The position numbers and the translations under genes were made by a program. Positions 8,919-18,649 of a DNA stretch of 64,000 nucleotides are shown here, one piece after another. Positions within the stretch are counted from its first letter, which is position 1; each line of letters begins with the position of its first letter. This DNA is from Citrobacter enshiensis (GTDB lineage: Bacteria > Pseudomonadota > Gammaproteobacteria > Enterobacterales > Enterobacteriaceae), in the NCBI RefSeq assembly GCF_029338175.1, contig NZ_CP119862.1, positions 3,286,001 to 3,350,000 on the forward strand. Reading direction: 5' to 3'. The notes under the pieces are model-generated. The model was not told the origin of the DNA and ran no database searches. It worked only from the letters and a program-made list of their open reading frames with translations.

Positions 8919-10193
8919 TTACGGTTTGAAGTCCAATGGTGCGTTTTTGAACACTTCATATACTGCCTGGCTTGGCGGTTTCGGGATCTTCGCAAGTTTA
9001 GCTGCTGCAAGCGCAGCCTGACAAAGCGCGGGATCGCCACCTTCAGACTGAATATCCAGTAACATGCCGTCGGAAGCCAGCTTTATGCGCAGCGTACAGG
9101 TTTTCCCTGTATAGGACGAGGCGTCATAAAACTTACTTTCAATGGCAGTTTTAATCTGCCCGGCATAGTTGCTGATATCCGCACCTGATGCGCCATTATT
9201 TTTAGTATTACCACTTCCGGCAGGGGAAGCATTGCTGCCTTTCGCCCCACCGCCGGATTTCGGCGCATTCTTACCAGAGCTTAAATCGCCCAGTAGATCG
9301 TCGACACCGGAAGCTGCTGCGGCTTTTTCAGCCGCCGCTTTTTTAGCGGCAGCGGCTTTATCTGCAGCTGCTTTCTTATCGGCTGCAGCTTTTTTATCTG
9401 CAGCAGCCTTCTCAGCCGCGGCTTTCTTGTCCGCTGCGGCTTTATCTGCAGCCGCTTTCTTATCAGCTGCGGCTTTTTCAGCAGCGGCAGCTTTCGCAGC
9501 AGCTGCTTTTTCAGCTTTCTCAGCGGCGGCCTTCTCTGCTGCAGCTTGCTTAGCGGCTTCTGCCTGTGCTTTTTTCGCCGCCTCAGCGGCAGCCTTAGCA
9601 GCCATCACCTCGGCGACTTTCTTCGCATCAGCAGCGGCTTTTGCGGCGGCATCAGCCTCCGCTTTTTTCTGTGCGTCTGCGGCCGCTTTCTTCGCTGCTT
9701 CTGCGGCTTGTTTCGCCTGAGCATCCGCCCTGGCCTTCGCGTCTGCTGCGGCTTTCGCTGCAGCTTCCTCAGCCTGCTTCTGTTGCTCCTGCGCTTTCGC
9801 CGCCGCGGCTTCAGCCTGTTTTTGCTGCTCCGTCTGTTCGCGCACTTTTTCCTGCGCAGCTAAACGTTCTTTCTCTAGTTGCTTCAAACGCTCTTGTTCA
9901 GCCGCCTGTTTCTCACGAAGCTCTTCGGCTTGCTGCTGCGCTTGTTTTTCACGCTGCTGCTCAGCACGTTTCGCACTCGCCTGTTGCTGCTGCTGACGAT
10001 CGTACTGTTGAACAATAGCGCCAGGATCAACCATGACGGCGTCAATGGAAGAACCACCACCGCCACCAGCTGAAGCATCAATGTGCTCATCGAACGAACT
10101 CCAGATCAGTACCGCAAATAAAATGACATGCAGCACCGCTGAAATAATTATCGCCCGTTTGAGCTTGTCGTTTTGTTCGGTTGCCTTTGACAC
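8919..10193 (-). CDS. tolA: Tol-Pal system protein TolA
   Basis: Inner-membrane protein that spans the periplasm and passes TolQR energy to TolB/Pal; also the entry route of group A colicins and filamentous phage. It has 424 residues against 421 in E. coli. One membrane helix lies at about 14-34. A very long Ala/Lys/Glu/Gln helical domain covers about 55-310 with many KAAADKKAA-type repeats. A globular C-terminal domain carries two cysteines (TGKTCTLRI, DPALCQAAL) likely to form a disulfide. Repeat number usually varies between strains. Confidence 0.96.
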   Translation of the reverse strand: MSKATEQNDKLKRAIIISAVLHVILFAVLIWSSFDEHIDASAGGGGGSSIDAVMVDPGAIVQQYDRQQQQQASAKRAEQQREKQAQQQAEELREKQAAEQERLKQLEKERLAAQEKVREQTEQQKQAEAAAAKAQEQQKQAEEAAAKAAADAKARADAQAKQAAEAAKKAAADAQKKAEADAAAKAAADAKKVAEVMAAKAAAEAAKKAQAEAAKQAAAEKAAAEKAEKAAAAKAAAAEKAAADKKAAADKAAADKKAAAEKAAADKKAAADKKAAADKAAAAKKAAAEKAAAASGVDDLLGDLSSGKNAPKSGGGAKGSNASPAGSGNTKNNGASGADISNYAGQIKTAIESKFYDASSYTGKTCTLRIKLASDGMLLDIQSEGGDPALCQAALAAAKLAKIPKPPSQAVYEVFKNAPLDFKP

Positions 10194-10257
10194 TCTCGGT
10201 TCCCAAAAAACTGTTCGTCTGTTACTCGCTATATTGCAAGCCAGAGGGACGCAGACT

Positions 10258-10686
10258 TCAGATTGGCTGCGTCATTAAGCCAACCGACTTCACGCCCGCA
10301 CTGTGTAACAAGTTCAGTGCTTTAATTATTTCATCGTAAGGCACATCTTTCGCGCCACCGATTAAGAAGACCGTTTTCGGATTGGACTCCAGGCGACTCT
10401 TCGCCTCTGCAATAACCTGCTCTGGCGGTAACTGATCCATACGGTCTTTTTCAACCACCACGCTGTATTGCCCAATACCGGAAACTTCAATAATGACCGG
10501 AGGTTCGTCATTGCTGCTAACGGCCTGCGACTCGGTCGCATCCGGCAGATCGACTTCCACACTCTGGGTAATGATTGGCGCTGTCGCCATAAAGATCAGC
10601 AGCAGCACCAGCAGAACGTCGAGCAACGGTACAATATTGATTTCGGACTTAAGTTCGCGACGATTTCGTCCACGCGCTCTGGCCAT
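10258..10686 (-). CDS. tolR: Tol-Pal system protein TolR
   Basis: ExbD-like stator component of the proton-driven TolQR motor. It has 142 residues, as in E. coli. The single membrane helix at about 17-37 contains the proton-path aspartate Asp23 (VPLLDVLLVLLLIFM), followed by a periplasmic domain. It starts 3 bp after tolQ, suggesting translational coupling. Confidence 0.97.
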   Translation of the reverse strand: MARARGRNRRELKSEINIVPLLDVLLVLLLIFMATAPIITQSVEVDLPDATESQAVSSNDEPPVIIEVSGIGQYSVVVEKDRMDQLPPEQVIAEAKSRLESNPKTVFLIGGAKDVPYDEIIKALNLLHSAGVKSVGLMTQPI

Positions 10687-10689
10687 GGT

Positions 10690-11783
<1,094 letters not shown>

Positions 11784-11787
11784 TCCT

Positions 11788-11875
11788 GCAGCCTCTTTGT
11801 TGGCTTCGTCCACTCACACCAGTCACTTACTCCAGTAAGCTCCTGGTGATTCGCGCACTTGCCGCCGCGATGCAT
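11788..11875. repeat. ERIC-like repeat upstream of ybgC
   Basis: The imperfect palindrome CACCAGTCACTTACTCCAGT and AAGCTCCTGGTGATTCG matches the central ERIC core. It lies directly upstream of ybgC. Its outer limits are approximate. Confidence 0.7.
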
Positions 11876-12003
11876 CAAGAATGCTGTTGTATATAGCGTC
11901 GTATTCACTTTACATCCCGGTAATGCAACAAAAGTTAGAGATTTTAAACGTTGCTACTATACGCGCGCTATTGAGGCTTGGGAATGGGGGGAAGTTAAGG
12001 GAG

Positions 12004-12034
12004 CGTAAAAAATTATGGGCTTATGCAAGCCCAT
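12004..12034 (-). terminator. Intrinsic terminator of the cydABX-ybgE operon
   Basis: ATGGGCTT-ATGC-AAGCCCAT stem followed on the minus strand by AATTTTTT, about 25 bp after the ybgE stop. Confidence 0.85.
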
Positions 12035-12057
12035 AAATATTTAAGGATGTTTCTTAT

Positions 12058-12351
12058 TCAAAAGAAGAAGAAAAACAGGCCGGTGATAAGCACGATATCG
12101 GCAATCAATGGAGAGAAAAGCCCCTGCCAGTGAACCGCGCGGGGACGAAATCCCACACCGTGAATCACACCTGCACAGACCGCCCACATCAACAGAAAAC
12201 CATGCCAGATTTCCAGCTCACTGGTTTTTGCTGCGAAGCGTGATGGGTCCCAGAATATGCAGCCAGCCAACACGATTGCCAGCACAAAGGAAAGCGCCCG
12301 CAAGGGGCGCTTATCCATTACCGCATATAACATCGCGATAATGTTGGTCAT
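12058..12351 (-). CDS. ybgE: Cyd operon protein YbgE
   Basis: Small inner-membrane protein of the cytochrome bd operon, function not established. It has 97 residues with three hydrophobic helices and ends in FFFFF, as in E. coli. The ATG overlaps the cydX stop by one base (TGATG), so it is co-translated with cydX. Confidence 0.94.
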   Translation of the reverse strand: MTNIIAMLYAVMDKRPLRALSFVLAIVLAGCIFWDPSRFAAKTSELEIWHGFLLMWAVCAGVIHGVGFRPRAVHWQGLFSPLIADIVLITGLFFFFF

Positions 12352-12464
12352 CAGCTTTCTTCTTGTCCGGCTTTGCCTGCTTCAACGTGCTCAAGCGCCA
12401 GCGCTGTGATTATCCCAAATGCACAGGCAAGAAGCGTTCCCAAAATCCAGGCGAAATACCACAT
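12351..12464 (-). CDS. cydX: Cytochrome bd-I accessory subunit CydX
   Basis: A 37-residue single-helix protein needed for a stable bd-I oxidase. The reading is MWYFAWILGTLLACAFGIIT, then ALALEHVEAGKAGQEES, almost identical to E. coli CydX including Glu25 in the ALEHVE segment. It lies 14 bp after cydB and shares one base with ybgE. Confidence 0.97.
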   Translation of the reverse strand: MWYFAWILGTLLACAFGIITALALEHVEAGKAGQEES

Positions 12465-12478
12465 TTTAAGCTCCTTAC

Positions 12479-13618
12479 TTAGTACAGAGAGTGGGTGTTG
12501 CGTTCAATATCTTCTTTGGTGATGCGGCCGAACATCTTCCAGTAACACCAGCCGGTGTAGAGCAGGATGATTGGTACAAACACCGCCGCAACCCAGGTCA
12601 TCAGATTCAATGTTCTCTGGCTGGAGGTGGCGTCCCACATCGTCAGACTTGCGTTCATCATCGTGCTGGATGGCATCACAAACGGGAACATTGCGATACC
12701 GGCAGTCAGGATGATGCAGGCCAACGTCAGTGAGGAGAAGACGAACGCCCAGGCCCCTTTCTCCATACGAGACGTCAGGATGGTCAACAGTGGCAGAACC
12801 ACGCCCAGCGCCGGAACCAACCACAGGATAGGTGCATTGTTAAAGTTCACCATCCATGCGCCCGCTTCTCGAGCTACTTCTTTGATCATCGGGTTAGAGG
12901 CGGCATGGTGATCCAGTGCGGAAGTCACAACATAACCGTCAATACCGTATATCACCCAGACACCTGCCAGAGCGAAGCAGACCAGAGTCACCAGTGCCGC
13001 AACCTGTGAAGTCGTACGTGCACGCAGATGGAGTTCACCCACGGTACGCATCTGCAGATAAGTCGCGCCCTGGGTGATAATCATCCCCACGCTCACGATA
13101 CCTGCCAGCAGACCAAACGGATTCAGCAACTGGAAGAAGTTGCCGGTGTAGTACAAACGCATGTACTCATCCATGTGGAACGGAACCCCTTGCAGCAGGT
13201 TGCCGAATGCCACACCAATTACCAGCGGCGGAACGAAGCTACCGATGAAGATGCCCCAGTCCCACATGTTGCGCCAGCGCATGTCTTCAATCTTCGAGCG
13301 GTAATCGAAACCGACCGGACGGAAGAACAATGACGCCAGTACAAGGATCATCGCCACATAGAAACCGGAGAACGCAGCGGCATACACCATCGGCCATGCG
13401 GCGAACAATGCGCCACCCGCGGTGATCAGCCAAACCTGGTTACCGTCCCAGTGTGGGGCGATGGAGTTAATCATAATTCGACGCTCGGTATCATTACGAC
13501 CGAGGAAACGGGTGAGCATGCCCACCCCCATGTCGAAACCGTCGGTGACCGCAAAACCGATCAGCAGAATGCCAACCAGCAGCCACCAGATAAAACGCAA
13601 TACTTCATAATCGATCAT
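12479..13618 (-). CDS. cydB: Cytochrome bd-I ubiquinol oxidase subunit II
   Basis: Membrane subunit of the high-affinity quinol oxidase used at low oxygen. It has 379 residues, nearly identical to E. coli. Multiple membrane helices and the N-terminal GFAVTDGFDMGVGMLT segment, with the conserved acidic residues, are visible. It is 15 bp downstream of cydA in the operon cydA-cydB-cydX-ybgE. Confidence 0.97.
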   Translation of the reverse strand: MIDYEVLRFIWWLLVGILLIGFAVTDGFDMGVGMLTRFLGRNDTERRIMINSIAPHWDGNQVWLITAGGALFAAWPMVYAAAFSGFYVAMILVLASLFFRPVGFDYRSKIEDMRWRNMWDWGIFIGSFVPPLVIGVAFGNLLQGVPFHMDEYMRLYYTGNFFQLLNPFGLLAGIVSVGMIITQGATYLQMRTVGELHLRARTTSQVAALVTLVCFALAGVWVIYGIDGYVVTSALDHHAASNPMIKEVAREAGAWMVNFNNAPILWLVPALGVVLPLLTILTSRMEKGAWAFVFSSLTLACIILTAGIAMFPFVMPSSTMMNASLTMWDATSSQRTLNLMTWVAAVFVPIILLYTGWCYWKMFGRITKEDIERNTHSLY

Positions 13619-13633
13619 TTGACGACTCCTGTC

Positions 13634-15202
13634 TTAGCGTGCCGGCTGAGAAGTCACAGTGGACTGCTCGTAGTGATAACGACCGGTTTTCAGGCTGCTC
13701 GGGCCACGGCGTGCGAACTTGAACATCAGGTACAGTTCAGCCACCAGGAACAGGGTGTACAGGCCGCAAATCAACAGCATCGAGAAGATGAGGTCGCCGG
13801 CAGTCAGCGAAGAGTTCGCCACGGCTGTCGGTAACACTTCACCAATTGCCCACGGTTGACGACCGTACTCTGCGACGAACCAACCGGACTCAATGGCAAT
13901 CCACGGCAGCGGAATCGCATACAGTGCCGTGCGCAGCAGCCATTTTTTCTCGCCGATACGGTTGCGAATGACAGTCCAGAAGGACACCGCGATAATCGCC
14001 AGCATCAGAATGCCGCACGCCACCATGATACGGAAAGCGAAGTACAGTGGAGCAACACGGGGTATAGAGTCTTTCGTTGCCAGCTGAATTTGCGCTTCGG
14101 TCGCGTCGGTGACGTTGTCCGTATAGCGTTTCAGCAGCAGACCATACCCCAGATCTTTCTTCACGCTGTTGAACTGGTCGCGAACGGCCTGATCGGTTGA
14201 GCCAGCACGCAGTTCTTCCAGCAGCTGATACGCTTTCATCCCGTTACGGATACGCTCTTCATGCTGCACCATCAGATCTTTCAGACCAATGACCTGTGTA
14301 TCAACAGAGCGGGTGGCAATGATGCCCAGCGCATAAGGAATTTGAATCGCAAAATGGTTTTCCTGCGCATCCTGGTCCGGAATACCGAACAGCGTAAAGG
14401 ATGCCGGTGCAGGCTGGGTTTCCCACTCGGCTTCAATGGCGGCAAGTTTGGTTTTCTGCACGTCACCCATTTCGTAACCGGATTCATCACCCAGAACGAT
14501 AACAGAGAGAATGGCAGCCATACCAAAGCTGGCAGCGATAGCAAAAGAGCGTTTAGCGAACGCGAAGTCACGGCCGCGCAGCATATAGTAAGAGCTGATA
14601 CCCAGAACGAACATCGCGCCACAAACATAACCAGATGCGACAGTGTGAACGAATTTCACCTGTGCAACCGGGTTAAGCACCAGTTCAGAGAAGCTCAGCA
14701 TCTCCATGCGCATGGTTTCAAAGTTGAAATCCGCTGCAATTGGGTTCTGCATCCAGCCGTTCGCAACCAGAATCCACAGTGCGGACAGGTTAGAACCCAA
14801 CGCCACCAACCAGGTGACACACATATGCTGGACTTTACCCAGACGGTCCCAGCCGAAGAAGAACAGACCTACAAAGGTGGATTCGAGGAAGAAGGCCATC
14901 AAACCTTCGATCGCCAGCGGCGCACCGAAGATATCCCCTACATAGTGGGAATAGTAAGACCAGTTAGTCCCAAACTGGAACTCCATGGTCAGACCGGTAG
15001 CCACACCCAGAGCGAAGTTGATACCAAACAACTTGCCCCAGAACTTGGTCATATCTTTATAAATCTGTTTGCCGGAAAGGACGTAGACCGTTTCCATGAT
15101 GGCCAGCAAAAACGCCATACCGAGCGTCAGTGGCACAAACAGGAAGTGGTACATCGCGGTCAAGGCAAACTGTAAGCGCGACAGTTCGACTATATCTAAC
15201 AT
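13634..15202 (-). CDS. cydA: Cytochrome bd-I ubiquinol oxidase subunit I
   Basis: Haem- and quinol-binding subunit that oxidises ubiquinol and reduces oxygen. It has 522 residues. Haem ligands His19 (AMYHFLF) and His186 ([10 protein letters not shown]) are in place, as is the long Q-loop with [11 protein letters not shown]. The second of two adjacent ATG codons is better spaced from AAGGAG and matches E. coli. FNR- and ArcA-like sites lie upstream. Confidence 0.97.
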   Translation of the reverse strand: MLDIVELSRLQFALTAMYHFLFVPLTLGMAFLLAIMETVYVLSGKQIYKDMTKFWGKLFGINFALGVATGLTMEFQFGTNWSYYSHYVGDIFGAPLAIEGLMAFFLESTFVGLFFFGWDRLGKVQHMCVTWLVALGSNLSALWILVANGWMQNPIAADFNFETMRMEMLSFSELVLNPVAQVKFVHTVASGYVCGAMFVLGISSYYMLRGRDFAFAKRSFAIAASFGMAAILSVIVLGDESGYEMGDVQKTKLAAIEAEWETQPAPASFTLFGIPDQDAQENHFAIQIPYALGIIATRSVDTQVIGLKDLMVQHEERIRNGMKAYQLLEELRAGSTDQAVRDQFNSVKKDLGYGLLLKRYTDNVTDATEAQIQLATKDSIPRVAPLYFAFRIMVACGILMLAIIAVSFWTVIRNRIGEKKWLLRTALYAIPLPWIAIESGWFVAEYGRQPWAIGEVLPTAVANSSLTAGDLIFSMLLICGLYTLFLVAELYLMFKFARRGPSSLKTGRYHYEQSTVTSQPAR

Positions 15203-15539
15203 CATGACTCCTTGCTCATCGCATGAAGACTCCGAGAGTGAACCCCGTTAGAAAGGGTCACACGCATGCCCCAATACAAATTTATTTGCGCGCTTTCTTC
15301 GTTACTGTTTTGTCGTGAGAGGAAACAGCAACGATGAAAGGTTACAAACATGTTAATGAAAAACTCAAATTGATCCCGCAATTATATTACGCCGCAAAAT
15401 CCTTACAATAAACAGGTTTTTATTGAGTTAGATTTACGTTTTTCGACAGTGATCAATTTATAGCGAAGTTATCACTTTTCTACCAATTTGATCGCGGACA
15501 ATTTATCGCGTTTTAGTGTGCTTTTCCAAGGATTAAACA

Positions 15540-15553
15540 TTGATTTATATCAA
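15540..15553. promoter_or_regulatory. Perfect FNR box
   Basis: TTGAT-TTAT-ATCAA is an exact match to the FNR consensus TTGATNNNNATCAA. It lies about 340 bp upstream of the cydA start and 1.25 kb from glmS. cydA is the likely target, since FNR represses it in E. coli. Confidence 0.75.
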
Positions 15554-15677
15554 AATCCATAAAACCTGTTAACAATGTGTATTATGAGTAACCTTGGTAA
15601 AAACAATGTTACACACATGTATCAAAGTTGAAGCCAATGATTACCAAACAAACGCGCGTGTATAAAAAAACCGTATT

Positions 15678-15687
15678 TTAATTAACG
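15678..15687 (-). promoter_or_regulatory. ArcA-like site 1
   Basis: On the minus strand CGTTAATTAA matches the ArcA consensus WGTTAATTAW at nine of ten positions. It is upstream of cydA, a known ArcA-activated gene in E. coli. Confidence 0.45.
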
Positions 15688-15807
15688 TATCAGCGCGGTT
15701 AACCCGTTCCCGGACTTAACTTTTCAGCGTAGTCAATTGACGGTTATTTTCCATAGCCGAAATTCATCACAAAAAACAATCACAATAATTTCACTTTTAA
15801 TCTCATT

Positions 15808-15817
15808 TTAATTAACA
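15808..15817 (-). promoter_or_regulatory. ArcA-like site 2
   Basis: On the minus strand TGTTAATTAA matches the ArcA consensus WGTTAATTAW exactly. It is about 600 bp upstream of cydA. Confidence 0.5.
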
Positions 15818-16022
15818 CTAAGCCGTTATTATTCTGTTAACAACAAATCTGCACCAGGTATCGCTTTTGTCTGATTGCTTGCTATTCATGCAAGTTATTG
15901 GTTGAACATTCGTGACTGTGCAGGCAGAAACGCCTCTGCTTCACTTTCCCTCCCCCGCTGACGAAACAAATCTGTCCATCCATACGTGTTTCCACACAGC
16001 CGATGATCGCTTTGGCACGGCG

Positions 16023-16361
16023 TCACAGACCTCGTTCAGAAGGATGATACAGACGCAGGATACGTTCTTCCCTACCCTCTGCCATTTTTAATGCCCAGTG
16101 CAAGCATCCTTCAGGCGGCGAAGGGAAACGTTTTCCGCGGGAAATCTGCCCGAAGAAGCCGAACGTCTCCCGTGGATTTAAAAGAATGGCAGGGTAATTA
16201 GCGATTGCCGCAACGCGTTTAATACGGGCGATGATAAATTTACTTTGATCACACGCAGGAAACAGCATTAAGTAGTATCTCATATGATTATTATTGTTGG
16301 GGAATGATACATAGCTCGCAAATATAAATCCACGATTACCCCAAATGGTATAATCGATCAC
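16023..16361 (-). CDS. Doubtful 112-residue open frame
   Basis: I do not recognise this product. The N-terminal half is AT-rich and looks like non-coding DNA. The C-terminal half (PRETFGFFGQISRGKRFPS to RLYHPSERGL) lies in a more GC-rich patch and reads more like protein. No ribosome-binding site or neighbour supports expression. It could be a remnant of a lost gene between cydA and the glutamate block, or chance. Confidence 0.2.
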   Translation of the reverse strand: MIDYTIWGNRGFIFASYVSFPNNNNHMRYYLMLFPACDQSKFIIARIKRVAAIANYPAILLNPRETFGFFGQISRGKRFPSPPEGCLHWALKMAEGREERILRLYHPSERGL

Positions 16362-16716
16362 AAATCAGATAAAACAAATTATTATCATTTTTATCCTTTC
16401 ATTAACAACAATCAAAATGCTTAACGCCTCATCGTTTATATTTCGTTACGCACCTCACAATTTCATCTCCGCGCATATTTAAGCAACGAAGTAATTTCAT
16501 ACACAGCAAATAAGATTTCGGTCACAAAGATGACATCTTACTTAATTAATGGTTTTTGTAATTAAATAAAAACACGCCCCAAAAAACAAACGTAAGATGC
16601 TGATATAAAAGATTTTATTTAATAACAAAATCCAAAACAATCGTTTTCAGAAGGATATTTTGAAAATAGATCAATTGCTTCATTTTTAGCTTAAACAGAC
16701 ACTCCTGGGCTATTAA

Positions 16717-16733
16717 CAGGTTACGACAACCTG
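16717..16733. promoter_or_regulatory. Operator-like inverted repeat upstream of glmS
   Basis: CAGGTT-ACGAC-AACCTG is a perfect 6-bp inverted repeat about 60 bp before the glmS ATG, where a regulator of the operon could bind. No regulator can be assigned from sequence. Confidence 0.4.
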
Positions 16734-16793
16734 CGTTCTAAATATTAAAAACGAATCTTACTTTTTTACCAACAGCCCTACAGAGGATTACTC

Positions 16794-17243
16794 ATGAAAA
16801 AATCTACACTTGTTATTGGCGTCATTGGTGCTGACTGCCATGCGGTAGGCAATAAAGTTTTGGATCGCGTTTTTACTAACCATGATTTTCGCGTAATCAA
16901 TCTGGGGGTGATGGTAAGCCAGGATGAATATATCGATGCCGCGATTGAAACCGGTGCCGATGCAATTGTGGTGTCATCTATTTACGGTCACGGTGATATC
17001 GACTGCCTCGGTTTACGTGAGCGCTGCATCGAACGTGGCATCGGCGAAATTCTGCTCTATGTCGGCGGTAACCTGGTCGTCGGTAAGCACGATTTCTCCG
17101 AGGTAGAAGCGAAGTTTAAAGAGATGGGCTTTAACCGTGTCTTCGCACCAAGCCACGATCTGGAAGATGTCTGCCAACTGATCACCAATGATATTCAACA
17201 GCGCAATGGTGTTGAACAACGTTGTCTCGAAGAGGCTATCTGA
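16794..17243 (+). CDS. glmS: Glutamate mutase (methylaspartate mutase) small sigma subunit
   Basis: Cobalamin-binding subunit of AdoCbl-dependent glutamate mutase, which turns L-glutamate into (2S,3S)-3-methylaspartate. It has 149 residues with the B12-binding DxHxxG motif ([11 protein letters not shown]; His16 would be the lower cobalt ligand), [13 protein letters not shown], and a late glycine-rich YVGGNLVVG. It is the first gene of the operon and overlaps glmL by one base (TGATG). Also called mutS or mamA; not glucosamine-phosphate synthase. Confidence 0.96.
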   Translation: MKKSTLVIGVIGADCHAVGNKVLDRVFTNHDFRVINLGVMVSQDEYIDAAIETGADAIVVSSIYGHGDIDCLGLRERCIERGIGEILLYVGGNLVVGKHDFSEVEAKFKEMGFNRVFAPSHDLEDVCQLITNDIQQRNGVEQRCLEEAI

Positions 17244-18631
17244 TGCAAACAGTCTCTGTCGATATCGGATCGACGTGGACCAAGGCCGCCCTCTTCGATT
17301 ACGAAGGGGACGCGTTAACCCTGGTAAACCATGTCCTGACGCCAACCACCACGCATCATCTGGCAGAAGGTTTTTTTGCCAGCCTGAATCAGGTGCTAAA
17401 TGTTACCGATGCTCGCCCGTTACTGAAAAGTGGTGAAGTGCAGTTGAAGTATTCCTCATCGGCCAAAGGTGGACTCGCCGTTGCCGCAATGGGGCTTGTA
17501 CCGTCTATTACGCTGGAATCTGCGAAAGTCACCGCTCACTCTGCGGGGGCAAAAATCGCGCAGTATTACTCGTACAAACTCAACCGGCATGACATCCAGG
17601 CACTGGAATCGTCGCCGCCGGACATCCTGCTGTTTTCTGGCGGCACGGATGGTGGCGAAGAAAGCTACGGCCTGGCGAATGCGCGTGCGCTGGCTGAGTC
17701 GAATGTCAACTGCGCCATTATTTACGCCGGAAACCGGGATATTCAGGACGAAGTACAGTCTATTTTGGCGCAGAAGGATCTGACCATCGTAGACAACATT
17801 CTGCCAGATCTCGATCACCCAAATCCGTATGCCGCCCGTCAGGCCATTTGCGATCTGTTTTTATCACGCATCGTGAAAGGCAAAGGACTGGACGTCATTG
17901 TGGACGCGACCGGTGAAGAGCCGATGCCAACGCCCTGGACTGTCTTTGAGCTGGTGAAAGCGATAAGCGATTACGACAGCGCGTGGAAAGAGTTCATGTT
18001 GATCGACATGGGCGGCGCCACGACGGATGTCTACTCTGCCAGCGCTAACACGCTCTCCCCTGACACCGTACTGCATGGCGTACCGGAACCTTTCGTCAAG
18101 CGTACCGTTGAAGGCGATCTGGGTATGCGCGTCTCCGCCGTCGTGGTGGGTGAAAGTACCCAGGAAATGGTGAATGTCGTATTTGCACAACAACCGGCAC
18201 GTCAGGAAGCCTTTTACGGCTATCTGCGTCACCTGGTGGCACACCCGGATTACCTGCCGCACAACGAAGAAGAAAAATACTTCGACACCCTGCTGGCGGG
18301 ACTCTGTGTAGGTTACGCCGCCGAGCGACACGCCGGAACCAAAAAACAGGTCTGTACCTGCGTGGGAAACGTCGACTTACAGATGGGTCGCGATCTCACC
18401 ACCGTACGCAAAATCGTTGGTTCTGGCGGATGGCTCTCACGCGCCAGCCAGTTCGATATTCACAACTGGCTTAAATACCGGGAACTGGATGACGACGGCA
18501 GAAGGATCCTGTTGCCGAACCAGTTCGAATATTACCGCGATTCCTATGGCCTGCTTCCTCTACTGGCTAACGTTGCCAGGTTGTACCCGCAAGCCGCTGC
18601 TCGCACCAGCATTCAATGTTTAACCCTATAA
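17243..18631 (+). CDS. glmL: Glutamate mutase-associated ATPase GlmL (MutL)
   Basis: Actin/Hsp70-fold ATPase encoded between the two mutase subunits, thought to protect or reactivate the B12 enzyme. From [18 protein letters not shown] it has 462 residues. Phosphate-binding loops SVDIGSTWTKA and LIDMGGATTDVYS are visible. An upstream start (17222) would overlap glmS heavily, so the TGATG-coupled start is preferred. It is not the mismatch-repair MutL. Confidence 0.93.
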   Translation: MQTVSVDIGSTWTKAALFDYEGDALTLVNHVLTPTTTHHLAEGFFASLNQVLNVTDARPLLKSGEVQLKYSSSAKGGLAVAAMGLVPSITLESAKVTAHSAGAKIAQYYSYKLNRHDIQALESSPPDILLFSGGTDGGEESYGLANARALAESNVNCAIIYAGNRDIQDEVQSILAQKDLTIVDNILPDLDHPNPYAARQAICDLFLSRIVKGKGLDVIVDATGEEPMPTPWTVFELVKAISDYDSAWKEFMLIDMGGATTDVYSASANTLSPDTVLHGVPEPFVKRTVEGDLGMRVSAVVVGESTQEMVNVVFAQQPARQEAFYGYLRHLVAHPDYLPHNEEEKYFDTLLAGLCVGYAAERHAGTKKQVCTCVGNVDLQMGRDLTTVRKIVGSGGWLSRASQFDIHNWLKYRELDDDGRRILLPNQFEYYRDSYGLLPLLANVARLYPQAAARTSIQCLTL

Positions 18632-18649
18632 AACATAAGGCTACAAAGA

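Larger units (their letters stand above)
15203..16793. promoter_or_regulatory. Long AT-rich intergenic region between cydA and the glutamate mutase genes
   Basis: Nearly 1.6 kb between divergent units. It holds the cydA promoter region, one perfect FNR box (15540), two ArcA-like sites (15678, 15808), and an unsupported open frame at 16023-16361. AT-rich DNA leads up to glmS, with an inverted repeat at 16717. In E. coli K-12 the mng genes lie here. I recognise no decayed gene. Confidence 0.75.

Noticed and set aside
9270-9990. Dense tandem repeat of Ala/Lys codons considered as a repeat locus
   Set aside because: It is the helical domain II of TolA, normal for the gene.
16023-16361. Orphan minus-strand frame as a confident gene
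   Set aside because: No homology recognised and no ribosome-binding site; listed only as doubtful.
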